The notes beneath the pieces are model-generated. The model searched no databases, had not been told where the DNA came from, and saw only the letters and a program-made list of their open reading frames with translations. A DNA stretch of 64,000 nucleotides, taken from contig JAQNDB010000091.1 of NCBI GenBank assembly GCA_029204045.2, forward strand, positions 62,001 through 126,000. Reading direction: 5' to 3'. Origin of the DNA: Tillandsia leiboldiana. Its lineage: Eukaryota > Streptophyta > Magnoliopsida > Poales > Bromeliaceae. The position numbers and the translations under genes are program-made. Every line of letters begins with the position of its first letter. Positions within the stretch are counted from its first letter, which is position 1. Shown in pieces: positions 32,371 to 43,697 of this stretch.

Positions 32371-35300
32371 TGTAAGAACTCGAAATATTTTATGTTAATG
32401 AGTAGTCTAAAGGGGATTTTTGACCTGGTTTTGATCTCAAAAGACCCCTGTTGGCCTATATGGTCAATCGCCAGTGTGCAAGTTGCACGTTTTACGAGGC
32501 AAAAAGACTAATTTCCAATCCGGACGTGACCTTGGAAATCCGAATTGACCGTTGCGATCGTCTCATCGAACTGAACGAGATTCATATTCAGTATTTTTCG
32601 ATCTGACGGTCGGATCGTCCAGAAATCGATGAAGAAGCGAGCGAATCATCGGGACCCATGTAACAGCGGCCTGCGCACAGTGTTTTTAAGTTAACACTGT
32701 AGATGAATAGTAACCCCAACCTTCGACACCCCGACGAATGCAACGCTGACTGTTTCACTGTCCGGATTCCGAACATGGTGATCCAGGTAGTTGTTTTGAA
32801 TGGTTTCGTCTTTTGGACGCAATGACACTGACGGAATTTTCGTTTGACGACCCTAGAGTCTCGAAAAGCGTGATAACTGTATTTGGGCACAGTACTGATG
32901 GACCGAGTTTTCATCTGGGCAGTTTCTCGAAAATCGGAAATCGCTACCTGATAGGTTTCGTCGAGCTGGACGTCGTGGCGAAGCCCATTTTTCGTTTCGA
33001 CGAACAGAACATCTCGAAAAGCGTGAAATACGGAGAAATTGCAGCTTTTTGCACATGAAACCCTATAGAACCTGCCTCGGAAAGCGCGCCCCTGCATAGA
33101 GAGGGACCTAATAGTGATTGTAAGCTGCTGAGAGGACCAGGCGGGAAAGAACAGAGTTGGAGGGACTAAATTGCAACTAGTGCTTATAGGTATATATATA
33201 TATACGTGTAGCTTGAGCTAGGGCTTCGAAAACCCTAAGCCCCGTAGCCCCCTTTCCCAGCCGCAACTCCAACAATCTGCCCCCTCCTGCCGCACTTTCC
33301 GGACCACCCCGCACCGGCCGCCGCCTCGCTACTGCCGGAAAAGAAAGATCAAGAATCACCTTGATCTCTCGGGTTGTGGGAGGAAGGTGCTGCGAAGGAC
33401 CCTGGTCGACCCAGCCTCTGCCTGTGGAGTCCCTCGTGAAGCCGCGTCCGAGCCCGAGTGAAGCCAGCCCCGGCCGCCGCCGTGCGCCGCCGCGGCGAGC
33501 TTCCTCATCCTTGATCTTTCCGGCGAAGGCCCAGCTGCGGCCGCCGTCACGATCACCGGCGGGAGCAACCCCGCCGGATTATCGTTCTCGTGACCGATCC
33601 CAAGTGCCACCACCATCCGACCGCCCGGCGCGAGATCAGAGCCGTTGGATCACCTCCTCTCGAGGACTGCAACCTCTCCACAAGACTTGCGGGTGATCGG
33701 ATGAAGATCGGGCTCACGCAAGCCAGCCCTAGAAACCCGACCTTGGCGCTTTCGCCGATCGCCGCCGTCCGGCGCCGCCGCGGCCTCCCGACGCCGGCCA
33801 CCCCTGCTGGAAGCACCCTGGTGGGTCGGGGAGCATCTTGATCCAACTTTCTCCGACCCGGAGCCGCCGCGCCGGACTTTGCCATCGACGGCCCTTGAAG
33901 CTCTACCGAGCCTCGCCGGCGCCCCTTGCCGGCGCTCGTCCGTCGCCGGGAACAACCCAGGCCTGGACCCGTGCTGCTCAAGAACACCCGACCCGAGTTG
34001 GGACCATTCGGGTGGTGCTGCTCCGGCCGCTGTTCCGGCCAACCTCCGGCAAGCCTCAGGGCCCAGCAGTTCAGCACCAGCCTTCCGGTAGTTTAGCGGG
34101 AGTTCGGGATCGACCTACATTCAGGTGGGTTGTATTTACCTTGTCCTAGCCTCTAAATTCTGTCATATTGAACGGGGTCTATTCTAAGCGTACTGGGGTT
34201 GAATAGTGATGAGCAATAGCTTATGCATGTTAGTGGGTTCTCTATAGTGTTTAGCGTCGGTTACCGACGGTTGTTCTCTTTTTATCACTATATGTTGGCG
34301 GGCCACCTTCGAGTGCGCGTATTACTACCTTGCTTTCGATTATGCACTTTACCTCATTTACCTCATTACTCTTGTTATTTATATTATGATGCTGACATGA
34401 TGGTGGTTACGGTTACTTGGCTCGAGGTTGCCACACGCGCACCCGCGGTTTGGCCACCGCAAAGGGTGCGCTTTTCCAGAAAAGTGGTCTATGACCCGTG
34501 TATACCCACGAGGTGACGTAGTGGGGCCCCTTATTAGTGGTGGGGTTGAGGCGCCGAGGTGCGAGCGGTGCGACCCGTCGGTTTAGTTGTCCGGCGTGGT
34601 CGGGTTTCTGCAGGTACGGTGTGGGCCGTCGGTTTAGCTGTCCGACGTGCCCGGGTATTACAGGATGCAGGTGTACAGGTTGCCTTTCCTCCTTGGGAGG
34701 GTGGTTGCTCCAGTTGTCTTCACGGTTTGTTTTACTATATTCTCCTACCTTACTATTTCTGCGTCACTGACATCCCACTTCGTGACAGGGTCCAGACGGG
34801 GAGAGAGGTAGGCGGTGGTGAGGACGGGACAGGAGCAGCTGGGTCGCTGGGGACCCTGGACTGTATTTATTCTTTTATTCTCGCTTTTCATTACTTTGTA
34901 GTTATGTGAGTGGTTCGCGATACCCTCGTGGGGTCGGCATGGATGTCGGTACGGGCTACTTTAGTGCCCCTGGTGCAATACTTTCCCTTTTATTTCTATC
35001 GGCCATTTAAAAACCAAAAGGGCAGAAGCCAAAGAAAGGATTGCGAAAACCGTCTTTAAAAACTTGGTGTCGGGTGGGCACCGCTTTCAAACCTTGTGGA
35101 TTTATGCTGACTTCGAAAACTAGCCTTCAAAGCGTAAGCGCCGGGTAGGCGCTCTTTCAAAATTGTGGATTTATCCTTTCCAAACCGATCGGCCATGTGA
35201 TCTTCGTTTATCAGTTTAGAATGCTGGTTGGTTGAGAATGATTGTTGTGATTGATTGGTTGCGCATGTTAGAACATGTACCGAACGCTACGCCGTGCATG

Positions 35301-35471
35301 TACAGGGGAGACTCTGCACGTTTGCAGAGTGACCATGTATGTGTGGCGGGTCTGGGCACGTGCCGGGGAAGAGGGGTTTCTTCTGTTAAAAACAAAAAAA
35401 AAAAATTGACACATCAAATATTCAACTTTTATGAATCGTTTCCGCTAAAACAAAACCCCCGGGGCGTGACA
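32371..35471 (+). repeat. Element C 5' LTR
   Basis: 3101 bp, TGTAAGAACTC to CGTGACA. It shares the 3' two thirds of its layout with A (nested hairpin 34437-34471, TTTAGTTGT hairpins about 34577-34650, U5 hairpins 35066-35082 and 35137-35153). Its first kilobase is different and a region of ordinary GC-rich sequence (33240-34100) replaces the tandem array. A TA run (33190-33205) lies near the expected promoter region. Confidence 0.92.
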
Positions 35472-35478
35472 GATTAAA

Positions 35479-35490
35479 TGGTATCAGAGC
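35479..35490 (+). other. Primer-binding site, element C
   Basis: TGGTATCAGAGC, 7 nt after the LTR end; perfect for initiator Met tRNA. Confidence 0.85.
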
Positions 35491-35594
35491 GTTCTTTCAA
35501 TCACAACAGTTAGTGCCGACATCCGCGGGAACACCTCACTCGCCTACACATGAATGAAATGGGTAGGGTATAGAACTGTAGAACTTGAGTGACC

Positions 35595-35621
35595 GGGGGG
35601 GGGGGGGGGGGGGGGGGGGGG
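35595..35621 (+). other. Run of 27 G in the leader of element C
   Basis: Same position relative to PBS and gag as in A and B. Candidate G-quadruplex in the 5' leader. Confidence 0.8.
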
Positions 35622-35869
35622 TGGGAGAATGTTGAGTCCTTTCTCTCACTTTATGGTTGTTGTTAGTAGGGTGGTCTAGAGTTGACTCTTGTGGCGTGTG
35701 ACAGACATGGCCCGTACTAGATCGTCGGCCGGGGACGCAGAGTCAGAGTCCGAGTCCTTTCTCTCGCTAAGTGGTTCGATGTGCCGTTGCTTATTAGCAA
35801 AGACTAAAGCCGACCTTCTTTGTGTGCATACAGATAGAGGGCCGACTCAGCAAGCAACCGACGACGGAA

Positions 35870-36829
35870 ATGGACATCGCCGACGAAGCCAATCGCCTGC
35901 TCCGCAACCAGCTGCGCGACGTGGCTGGGCAACTGCTGACTCTCGCGGAGCGCCTGAGTATGCTGACACAGGAACTCGAGGGCGTCGACCGATTCCGGGG
36001 TGGCAGCAGAGGCGTTGCCCCTCCCGGGATGCCGCCGACGGGCCCTCCCACCGTCCAGGAGGCTACTAACCTGACCGTGCACACCAACGTAGAGCGCGCC
36101 CGGCAGGAATACTCTTACCCCGAGTCGGCCGGGGACCCCCATCGGAGGGGCCGGGCGAGCAAACGCCCGAGAGCCGGGCAGAACCTCGGGCAGACGACGG
36201 AGGAGACACCTAGGCCACCGAAACCGTGCGTCATATGCGGCAACGCACACCCCATGACGAGCTGCCCGTGGCGGGACGGACACTGTTTCCGATGTGGCAG
36301 GCCGGGCCACACGCCTTATGAGTGCCCTCTGAAGCCGGCTGTCAGTAGACCCCCGGCGCCGCGACATGTTGAGCCTAAGGAAACTGCTGCCTCCACCCCT
36401 CGAGAGGGCACCGATCCAGAGAGCCGACCAAATCCACGCCCGACGCAAGCACCGGAGGACGAACGAGGGCTTAAGGGGAGCGTGCACGTGCAACCGGGAT
36501 CCTGCGTCATCTGCAAGGGCGCGCACCCAGTGACGGAATGCACTTGGAGGTACCACTATTGTAACCGGTGCGGCTTGCCAGATCACAATTACTTCTCCTG
36601 CCCCCAAGGGCCCACCCCCGCCTCCGCCGCCGTGCCACCACCGCCAAGAGGAATAGAGAGCGCGGCGGCCCCCGTGCAGACAAAGGACTCGCCCGACGAC
36701 CAACGATGCGCGGACTCTTTAGACAGCAAACCCCCACCCCAACACGTGGTGCGACGCTGGCCCAAGGATTGTGGGCGGACTCCCCCGGCCGCCCCGGCAG
36801 ACGACGCGTCGTCCCGAAATAGGGAATGA
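35870..36829 (+). CDS. Capsid-less gag-like protein with coiled coil and two knuckle pairs
   Basis: 319 codons from ATG 35870. The coil DIADEANRLLRNQL (residues 2-40) resembles the N-terminal coil of the B polyprotein. After a basic Pro/Arg-rich linker come two knuckle pairs: CVICGNAHPMTSC with CFRCGRPGHTPYEC, and CVICKGAHPVTEC with CNRCGLPDHNYFSC, then an acidic tail ending RNRE. The capsid domain of B (its residues about 130-300) is absent and the knuckle pair is duplicated. It is the only ORF of C. A start MARTRSSAGD at 35707, matching the first residues of B, is in another frame; an acceptor-like GCATACAG before 35834 allows an intron between the two. I infer RNA binding; no enzymatic role. 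Confidence 0.75.
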   Translation: MDIADEANRLLRNQLRDVAGQLLTLAERLSMLTQELEGVDRFRGGSRGVAPPGMPPTGPPTVQEATNLTVHTNVERARQEYSYPESAGDPHRRGRASKRPRAGQNLGQTTEETPRPPKPCVICGNAHPMTSCPWRDGHCFRCGRPGHTPYECPLKPAVSRPPAPRHVEPKETAASTPREGTDPESRPNPRPTQAPEDERGLKGSVHVQPGSCVICKGAHPVTECTWRYHYCNRCGLPDHNYFSCPQGPTPASAAVPPPPRGIESAAAPVQTKDSPDDQRCADSLDSKPPPQHVVRRWPKDCGRTPPAAPADDASSRNRE

Positions 36830-36832
36830 CAG

Positions 36833-36902
36833 GTACTTATTTCATTTTATTTTATATATATTTTTTTTTTCCTTTTTGCCTTCCCTTCCCTTGTCTACAT
36901 AG
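36833..36902 (+). other. Putative 70-nt intron after the gag stop, element C
   Basis: CAG/GTACTT, a T-rich stretch, then TGTCTACATAG. It looks like a minimal plant intron and is conserved in A (41530-41592). It begins 3 nt after the gag stop, so splicing would not extend the gag protein. Confidence 0.4.
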
Positions 36903-37998
36903 AAGCACTGTTTGGGCCGGAGCAACCCGACCCTACCAGACCCTTGCGAGCCCTCCTGCCTTTAGCCCTACCTTTCGTCTCGTCGACCGTTCCGGTCTAG
37001 TGTGCTTACGGGCGAGGAAGCAAATCTAACCTTAGCGATTTGCATACCGGTGCGTGAATTGCACAGTCTCCGATGCACGAAATTCTGCCTTCCCGATCCG
37101 ATCCCTGGGTGTTTGGTTAGGAACGACCCCTAGGACGGTTTGTGTTCACGAGAGAGCGCAGGGTATTGGCATAGTGGTTTGGAGCTCGGGTGGGTTTCAC
37201 ACAGTTGAGTCTCGTTGTTTCGGTTATTAGTCGTGCGCACTCTGGTTTTCGGGATCGTTGTTAGTGCAGGGTTAGCCGAGGTCATGGCTTCGGCCGTGGG
37301 CCTGGTGTTTCAATGGAACCAGAGTGCTCGGATCAGTACAGTGGTTAAAGGTTAAATCACTGTTCTTGCCGTAATCGTCCAGCTGATGGCACAGCAGTAG
37401 AGGACTGCTATTCTTGCACTGGCCTCACAGTTTGCGTAGAGGTTGAACAAGTTGTTGATCCTTCAGTGTCCCCGTGTCGCAATTCAATGGCCCATGGACC
37501 CGAGGGTAACCCTGTTTTGGGACGGATGCAAATTGACCCCACCCTTTGCACGGATTTTGTGGATCGACGTGGACTCGCCTATGTGTTAGTCATGGTGATG
37601 GTTGTGACCACGAGGCGGTAGTAATCCTTGATAAAGGTTATGTTTTTGGCACTGAGATTGTGCTGGGAGGTATGTGATATACCTTCTGATAAGAATTGCG
37701 TCCCCAACTTGTTGTCGGCGACAAACCTTTGGTATTCCGCTGTTCTTTTGGTAAGCACGTTGGCTGCAGGCAACGGACTGTCGAGAGAACTGAGGAAATA
37801 TTCTGCCCTGTAATGGGGAGTATCAGATTGGGTCTAAATTGGTAGCCTTAGAGTTGTAAATACCTTGCGACTGACCTGTAGCCCACGATTAGACTTTTGA
37901 GCATTCTCATAAAGTATGACTTCAGGCTGTAAGCTCCGGGAGTGAAACTTTTTAAGTTGTAAGTTTCGGGGACGAAACTTCTTTTAAGTTGTAAGTGA
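36903..37998 (+). other. Non-coding tail of element C
   Basis: No supported ORF. The only recognisable parts are a degenerate stem-loop copy (37931-37950), the stem-loop AAGTTTCG/CGAAACTT (37961-37980) and a purine-rich GTAAGTGATG before the LTR. The rest may be decayed pol spacer, but I could not match it. Confidence 0.6.
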
Positions 37999-40900
37999 TG
38001 TAAGAACTCGAAATATTTTATGTTAATGAGTAGTCTAAAGGGGATTTTTGACTTGGTTTTGATCTCAAAAGACCCCTGTTGGCCTATATGGTCAATCGCC
38101 AGTGTGCAAGTTGCACGTTTTACGAGGCAAAAAGACTAATTTCCAATCCGGACGTGACCTTGGAAATCCGAATTGACCGTTGCGATCGTCTCATCGAACT
38201 GAACGAGATTCATATTCAGTATTTTTCGATCTGACGGTCGGATCGTCCAGAAATCGATGAAGAAGCGAGCGAATCATCGGGACCCATGTAACAGCGGCCT
38301 GCGCACAGTGTTTTTAAGTTAACACTGTAGATGAATAGTAACCCCAACCTTCGACACCCCGACGAATGCAACGCTGACTGTTTCACTGTCCGGATTCCGA
38401 ACATGGTGATCCAGGTAGTCGTTTTGAATGGTTTCGTCTTTTTGGACGCAATGACACTGACGGAATTTTCGTTTGACGACCCTAGAGTCTCGAAAAGCGT
38501 GATAACTGTATTTGGGCACAGTACTGATGGACCGAGTTTTCATCTGGGCAGTTTCTCGAAAATCGGAAATCGCTACCTGATAGGTTTCGTCGAGCTGGAC
38601 GTCGTGGCGAAGCCCATTTTTCGTTTCGACGAACAGAACATCTCGAAAAGCGTGAAATACGGAGAAATTGCAGCTTTTTGCACATGAAACCCTATAGAAC
38701 CTGCCTCGGAAAGCGCGCCCCTGCATAGAGAGGGACCTAATAGTGATTGTAAGCTGCTGAGAGGACCAGGCGGGAAAGAACAGAGTTGGAGGGACTAAAT
38801 TGCAACTAGTGCTTATAGGTATATATATATATATATACGTGTAGCTTGAGCTAGGGCTTCGAAAACCCTAAGCCCCGTAGCCCCCTCTCCCAGCCGCAAC
38901 TCCAACAATCTGCCCCCTCCTGCCGCACTTTCCGGACCACCCCGCACCGGCCGCCGCCTCGCTACTGCCGGAAAAGAAAGATCAAGAATCACCTTGATCT
39001 CTCGGGTTGTGGGAGGAAGGTGCTGCGAAGGACCCTGGTCGACCCAGCCTCTGCCTGTGGAGTCCCTCGTGAAGCCGCGTCCGAGCCCGAGTGAAGCCAG
39101 CCCCGGCCGCCGCCGTGCGCCGCCGCGGCGAGCTTCCTCATCCTTGATCTTTCCGGCGAAGGCCCAGCTGCGGCCGCCGTCACGATCACCGGCGGGAGCA
39201 ACCCCGCCGGATTATCGTTCTCGTGACCGATCCCAAGTGCCACCACCATCCGACCGCCCGGCGCGAGATCAGAGCCGTTGGATCACCTCCTCTCGAGGAC
39301 TGCAACCTCTCCACAAGACTTGCGGGTGATCGGACGAAGATCGGGCTCACGCAAGCCAGCCCTAGAAACCCGACCTTGGCGCTTTCGCCGATCGCCGCCG
39401 TCCGGCGCCGCCGCGGCCTCCCGACGCCGGCCACCCCTGCTGGAAGCACCCTGGTGGGTCGGGGAGCATCTTGATCCAACTTTCTCCGACCCGGAGCCGC
39501 CGCGCCGGACTTTGCCATCGACGGCCCTTGAAGCTCTACCGAGCCTCGCCGGCGCCCCTTGCCGGCGCTCGTCCGTCGCCGGGAACAACCCAGGCCTGGA
39601 CCCGTGCTGCTCAAGAACACCCGACCCGAGTTGGGACCATTCGGGTGGTGCTGCTCCGGCCGCTGTTCCGGCCAACCTCCGGCAAGCCTCAGGGCCCAGC
39701 AGTTCAGCACCAGCCTTCCGGTAGTCTAGCGGGAGTTCGGGATCGGCCTACATTCAGGTGGGTTGTATTTACCTTGTCCTAGCCTCTAAATTCTGTCATA
39801 TTGAACGGGGTCTATTCTAAGCGTACTGGGGTTGAATAGTGATGAGCAATAGCTTATGCATGTTAGTGGGTTCTCTATAGTGTTTAGCGTCGGTTACCGA
39901 CGGTTGTTCTCTTTTTATCACTATATGTTGGCGGGCCACCTTCGAGTGCGCGTATTACTACCTTGCTTTCGATTATGCACTTTACCTCATTTACCTCATT
40001 ACTCTTGTTATTTATATTATGATGCTGACATGATGGTGGTTACGGTTACTTGGCTCGAGGTTGCCACACGCGCACCCGCGGTTTGGCCACCGCAAAGGGT
40101 GCGCTTTTCCGGAAAAGTGGTCTATGACCCGTGTATACCCACGAGGTGACGTAGTGGGGCCCCTTATTAGTGGTGGGGTTGAGGCGCCGAGGTGCGAGCG
40201 GTGCGACCCGTCGGTTTAGTTGTCCGGCGTGGTCGGGTTTCTGCAGGTACGGTGTGGGCCGTCGGTTTAGCTGTCCGACGTGCCCGGGTATTACAGGATG
40301 CAGGTGTACAGGTTGCCTTTCCTCCTTGGGAGGGTGGTTGCTCCAGTTGTCTTCACGGTTTGTTTTACTATATTCTCCTACCTTACTATTTCTGCGTCAC
40401 TGACATCCCACTTCGTGACAGGGTCCAGACGGGGAGAGAGGTAGGCGGTGGTGAGGACGGGACAGGAGCAGCTGGGTCGCTGGGGACCCTGGACTGTATT
40501 TATTCTTTTATTCTCGCTTTTCATTACTTTGTAGTTATGTGAGTGGTTCGCGATACCCTCGTGGGGTCGGCATGGATGTCGGTACGGGCTACTTTAGTGC
40601 CCCTGGTGCAATACTTTCCCTTTTATTTCTATCGGCCATTTAAAAACCAAAAGGGCAGAAGCCAAAGAAAGGATTGCGAAAACCGTCTTTAAAAACTTGG
40701 TGTCGGGTGGGCACCACTTTCAAACCTTGTGGATTTATGCTGACTTCGAAAACTAGCCTTCAAAGCGTAAGCGCCGGGTAGGCGCTCTTTCAAAATTGTG
40801 GATTTATCCTTTCCAAACCGATCGGCCATGTGATCTTCGTTTATCAGTTTAGAATGCTGGTTGGTTGTGAATGATTGTTGTGATTGATTGGTTGCGCATG

Positions 40901-41104
40901 TTAGAACATGTACCGAACGCTACGCCGTGCATGTACAGGGGAGACTCTGCACGTTTGCAGAGTGACCATGTATGTGTGGCGGGTCTGGGCACGTGCCGGG
41001 GAAGAGGGGTTTCTTCTGTTAAAAACAAAAAAAAAAAATTCACACATCAAATATTCAACTTTTATGAATCGTTTCCGCTAAAACAAAACCCCCGGGGCGT
41101 GACA
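37999..41104 (+). repeat. Element C 3' LTR
   Basis: 3106 bp. Compared with the 5' copy I count about ten substitutions and small length changes in a TA repeat, a T run and an A run. The nested hairpin palindrome is perfect here (CTTTTCCGGAAAAG) but has CA at the centre in the 5' LTR. Confidence 0.92.
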
Positions 41105-41526
41105 GCACCGATCTTGAGAACCGGCCAAACGCACCCCCGAAGCAAGCACCGGAGGACGAGCGAGGGCTCAAGGGAAGCGCGCACGTGCAACCAGGGTCCT
41201 GCGTCATCTGCGAGGGAGCGCACCCAGTAACGGAATGCACTTGGAGGTACCACTACTGTAACCGGTGTGGCTTGCCAGATCACACCTATCTCTCCTGCCC
41301 CCAGGGGCCAACCCCTGCCCCCGCCGCCGCGCCACCACCGCAGAGAGGAACAGAGAGCGCTGCGGCCCCCGTGCAGGCAAAGGACTCGCCCGGCGACCAG
41401 CAATCCGCGGACTCCTTAGACAGCAAACCCCTACCCCAACACGCGGTGCGAAGCTGGCCCAGGGGTTGTGGGCGGATTTCCCCGGCCGCCCCGGAAGGCG
41501 ACGCGTCGTCCCAAAATAGGGAATGA
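41105..41526 (+). pseudogene. Gypsy A gag-like ORF, C-terminal part
   Basis: It continues the frame of 31828-32370 after the TSD. It holds the second knuckle pair (CVICEGAHPVTEC, CNRCGLPDHTYLSC) and an acidic tail ending QNRE, closely similar to element C. Without the element C insertion the A ORF would be about 320 codons and open throughout. Confidence 0.8.
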
Positions 41527-42559
41527 CAGGTACTGATTTTATTGTTTGGTTTTTTTTTTTTCTTTCTTTCCTTCCTTCTCTTGTCTAGATAGGAGCACCC
41601 TTTGGGCCGGGGCAACCCGCCCCTACCAGACCCTTGCGAGCCCCCCCCTGCCTTTAGCTCGACCTTTCGTTTCGTTGACCGTTTCGGTCCCCACACTCAA
41701 TTGAGAGGGGGGGGGGGGGGTTGTTTTACGGGTGGGTTCGTGGTTGTCAAAGGAGGGTTACTTGTGGGCTGTGGCACGCCGGGTTTGGTTGGCGCGACCC
41801 GGGATTTGTGAGGGTAATAGTGTAAATTTCCTCCCCGCCTTTGTTGTCGGGTTAGTGTGGGCGTTTACGGGCCGTCGGTCCGGGTTGGTGGTAGGACCGA
41901 GGTACCTCGACGCATCGCGGGACTTTGGTTGCCGACTGCTCAACGCCATCAGAGGCGGTCCGCGAACCAGTGGCGTCATAACAGGGAACTCCAAGTTGGG
42001 GAGCAGGCTTACTCGGGTTAGTTTTGAGCATGAGAGACGGGATGGTAGGGCTGCCAGGCGGGTCGAACCGTCGTTGTCCGAATTACCAGGGCGGTTGGTC
42101 CGGTAGCTTCCACACAGGGTTACCACCGGGTTTCGCCAAGGATTCTTGGGCGTCTCGCGTGCCATTGCTTCGGGGGTGGGAATTCGAACGCCCCAGCGGC
42201 GTCCTTGGGTTTGATGAACAGAATTTCCAGACCCTTCTTGGATCAACTCGCGCGCAGACGAAGAGCGCCTACGGGTGACCTTGCAGACTCTCAGGGACCG
42301 GAGAGTGTAGGCCAAACTCCAAAGGTGTGAGCTGGGCCTCGCGGGGTGGGCTCTTGTTCTTGGAACGGCTAAATGTCAGCGGAGTTAAGGCCTTTACAAC
42401 CAAGCCACTCAAGAAAACGGTGCGTCCAATCAAGAGCGCCCCGGAGAGACAGGTGGAGCAGTCGATGCCCGGAACGGTAAGGACCACACGGGAGACGTAC
42501 CGGCAACCGCGATGGCACAGCTGGACGGATCGACAGCAGACTTTTGGTGGCTTAAACTA
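41527..42559 (+). pseudogene. Degenerate pol region of Gypsy A
   Basis: A T-rich stretch with splice-like ends (41530-41592) and a run of 14 G (41706-41719) are followed by scrambled sequence. Around 42205-42340 short matches to RT survive (codons for a NFQTLLGS-like version of the VFRPFLD region, then LQTLRDR), with many deletions. Protease and RNase H cannot be recognised. Confidence 0.6.
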
Positions 42560-43660
42560 ACAAGGCACGTAGCGCAACTCGGGGCCCGCTTGTGGGATCA
42601 GATCACCGTGGACTTTGTCACGGGTCTTCCGCGCTCTCAGCAGGGTCACGACGCGATTTGGGTCGTAGTCGACCGGTTGACCAAGTCAGCGCACTTTCTG
42701 CCAATTCATACGGCCTGGACCCGAGAGCGGTTAGCTCAAGCTTACGTTAGCGAGATCGTGAGACTACATGGAGTGCCGGCATCGATCACCTCGGACAGAG
42801 ACACGCGTTTTGTCTCGAAGTTTTGGCAGAGCCTTCAGCGAGACATGGGGACCAAACTACCGTTCAGCATAGCCTTCCACCCTCAGACGGACGGACAGTC
42901 GGAGCGCGTGATACAAACCCTCGAATACCTACTTCGCGCCTGTGTGCTGGATTGGGGAAGCGGATGGTCACGCTACCTACCTCTCGTGGAGTTCGCCTAC
43001 AACAACAGCTACCAGGCCAGCATCTAGATGGCGCCCTACAAAGCCTTATATGGAAGGCGCTGCCGATCCCCGATTTGTTGGGACGACTTGGGAGAACGGA
43101 AGTTCTTGGGACCTGATTTAGTGGAGGAAACTAAAGAGAAGATACGCCTTATCAGACAGCGTCTGCTGACCGCCCAGAGTCGCCAGAAGAGCTACGCAGA
43201 CCAAAGGCGCCGCGATCTGGAATTCCAAGTGGGAGAGCATGTCTTTTTGCGGGTCTCGCCATCCAGGGGAGTCAAGCGTTTCGGGCTGAGAGGCAAGCTG
43301 AGCCCACTGTTTGTGGGGCCTTTCGAAATTTTGGAGCGCATTAGCCCGGTGGCTTACCGCCTTGCCCTACCCCCAAACCTCGACCGAGTCCACGGCGTCT
43401 TCCACGTCTCGATGCTCCGGAAGTACCTCTCCGACCCCTCACATATCCTGGACGCTTCTACACTCGAACTTAGGGAGGATCTGAGTTTCGAGGAAACCCC
43501 GGTGAGAATCCTGGCAAGGGAAACTAAAGCACTGCGAAATCGAACCATCCCCTACGTGAAAGTACTCTGGAGCAACCATGAGGAGCGAGAAGCAACTTGG
43601 GAGCTGGAATCTAAAATGAGGGAGTGCTACCCCGACCTTTTCACCACCACCCGGGCTTGA
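42560..43660 (+). pseudogene. Gypsy A integrase and chromodomain-like tail, with nonsense codon
   Basis: The catalytic core is present (VDFVTGLPRSQQGHD, TSDRDTRFVSKFW, HPQTDGQSE), then NNSYQASI followed by TAG at 43025-43027 where B has CAG; the frame continues to 43660 with GPFEILERISPVAYRL and a tail EATWELESKM. The zinc-binding N-terminal part of integrase is missing. Not functional. Confidence 0.88.
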
Positions 43661-43678
43661 GTTTCGAGGACGAAACTC
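43659..43678 (+). other. Stem-loop after the pol stop codon, Gypsy A
   Basis: GAGTTTCG, loop AGGA, CGAAACTC, overlapping the TGA stop. The outer G-C pair replaces A-T in B, C and D. Confidence 0.75.
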
Positions 43679-43697
43679 GTTTTTTTGAGGTGCGTGG

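Larger units (their letters stand above)
32371..41104 (+). mobile_element. Element C: complete non-autonomous gag-only LTR retrotransposon (TR-GAG-like)
   Basis: 8734 bp with 3.1-kb LTRs, PBS, poly-G, one gag-like ORF, non-coding tail and stem-loop, flanked by the direct repeat GCACC (32366-32370 and 41105-41109). No protease, RT, RNase H or integrase is present in the 2.5-kb internal region. By eye the LTRs differ at about ten substitutions, so the insertion is recent. Elements with LTRs and only a gag are known as TR-GAGs; moving them needs enzymes in trans. Confidence 0.93.

Noticed and set aside
33553..34077. 174-codon minus-strand ORF, repeated identically at 39186-39710
   Set aside because: Both are the same LTR sequence of element C; overlapping plus-strand ORFs are equally open and no domain is recognisable.
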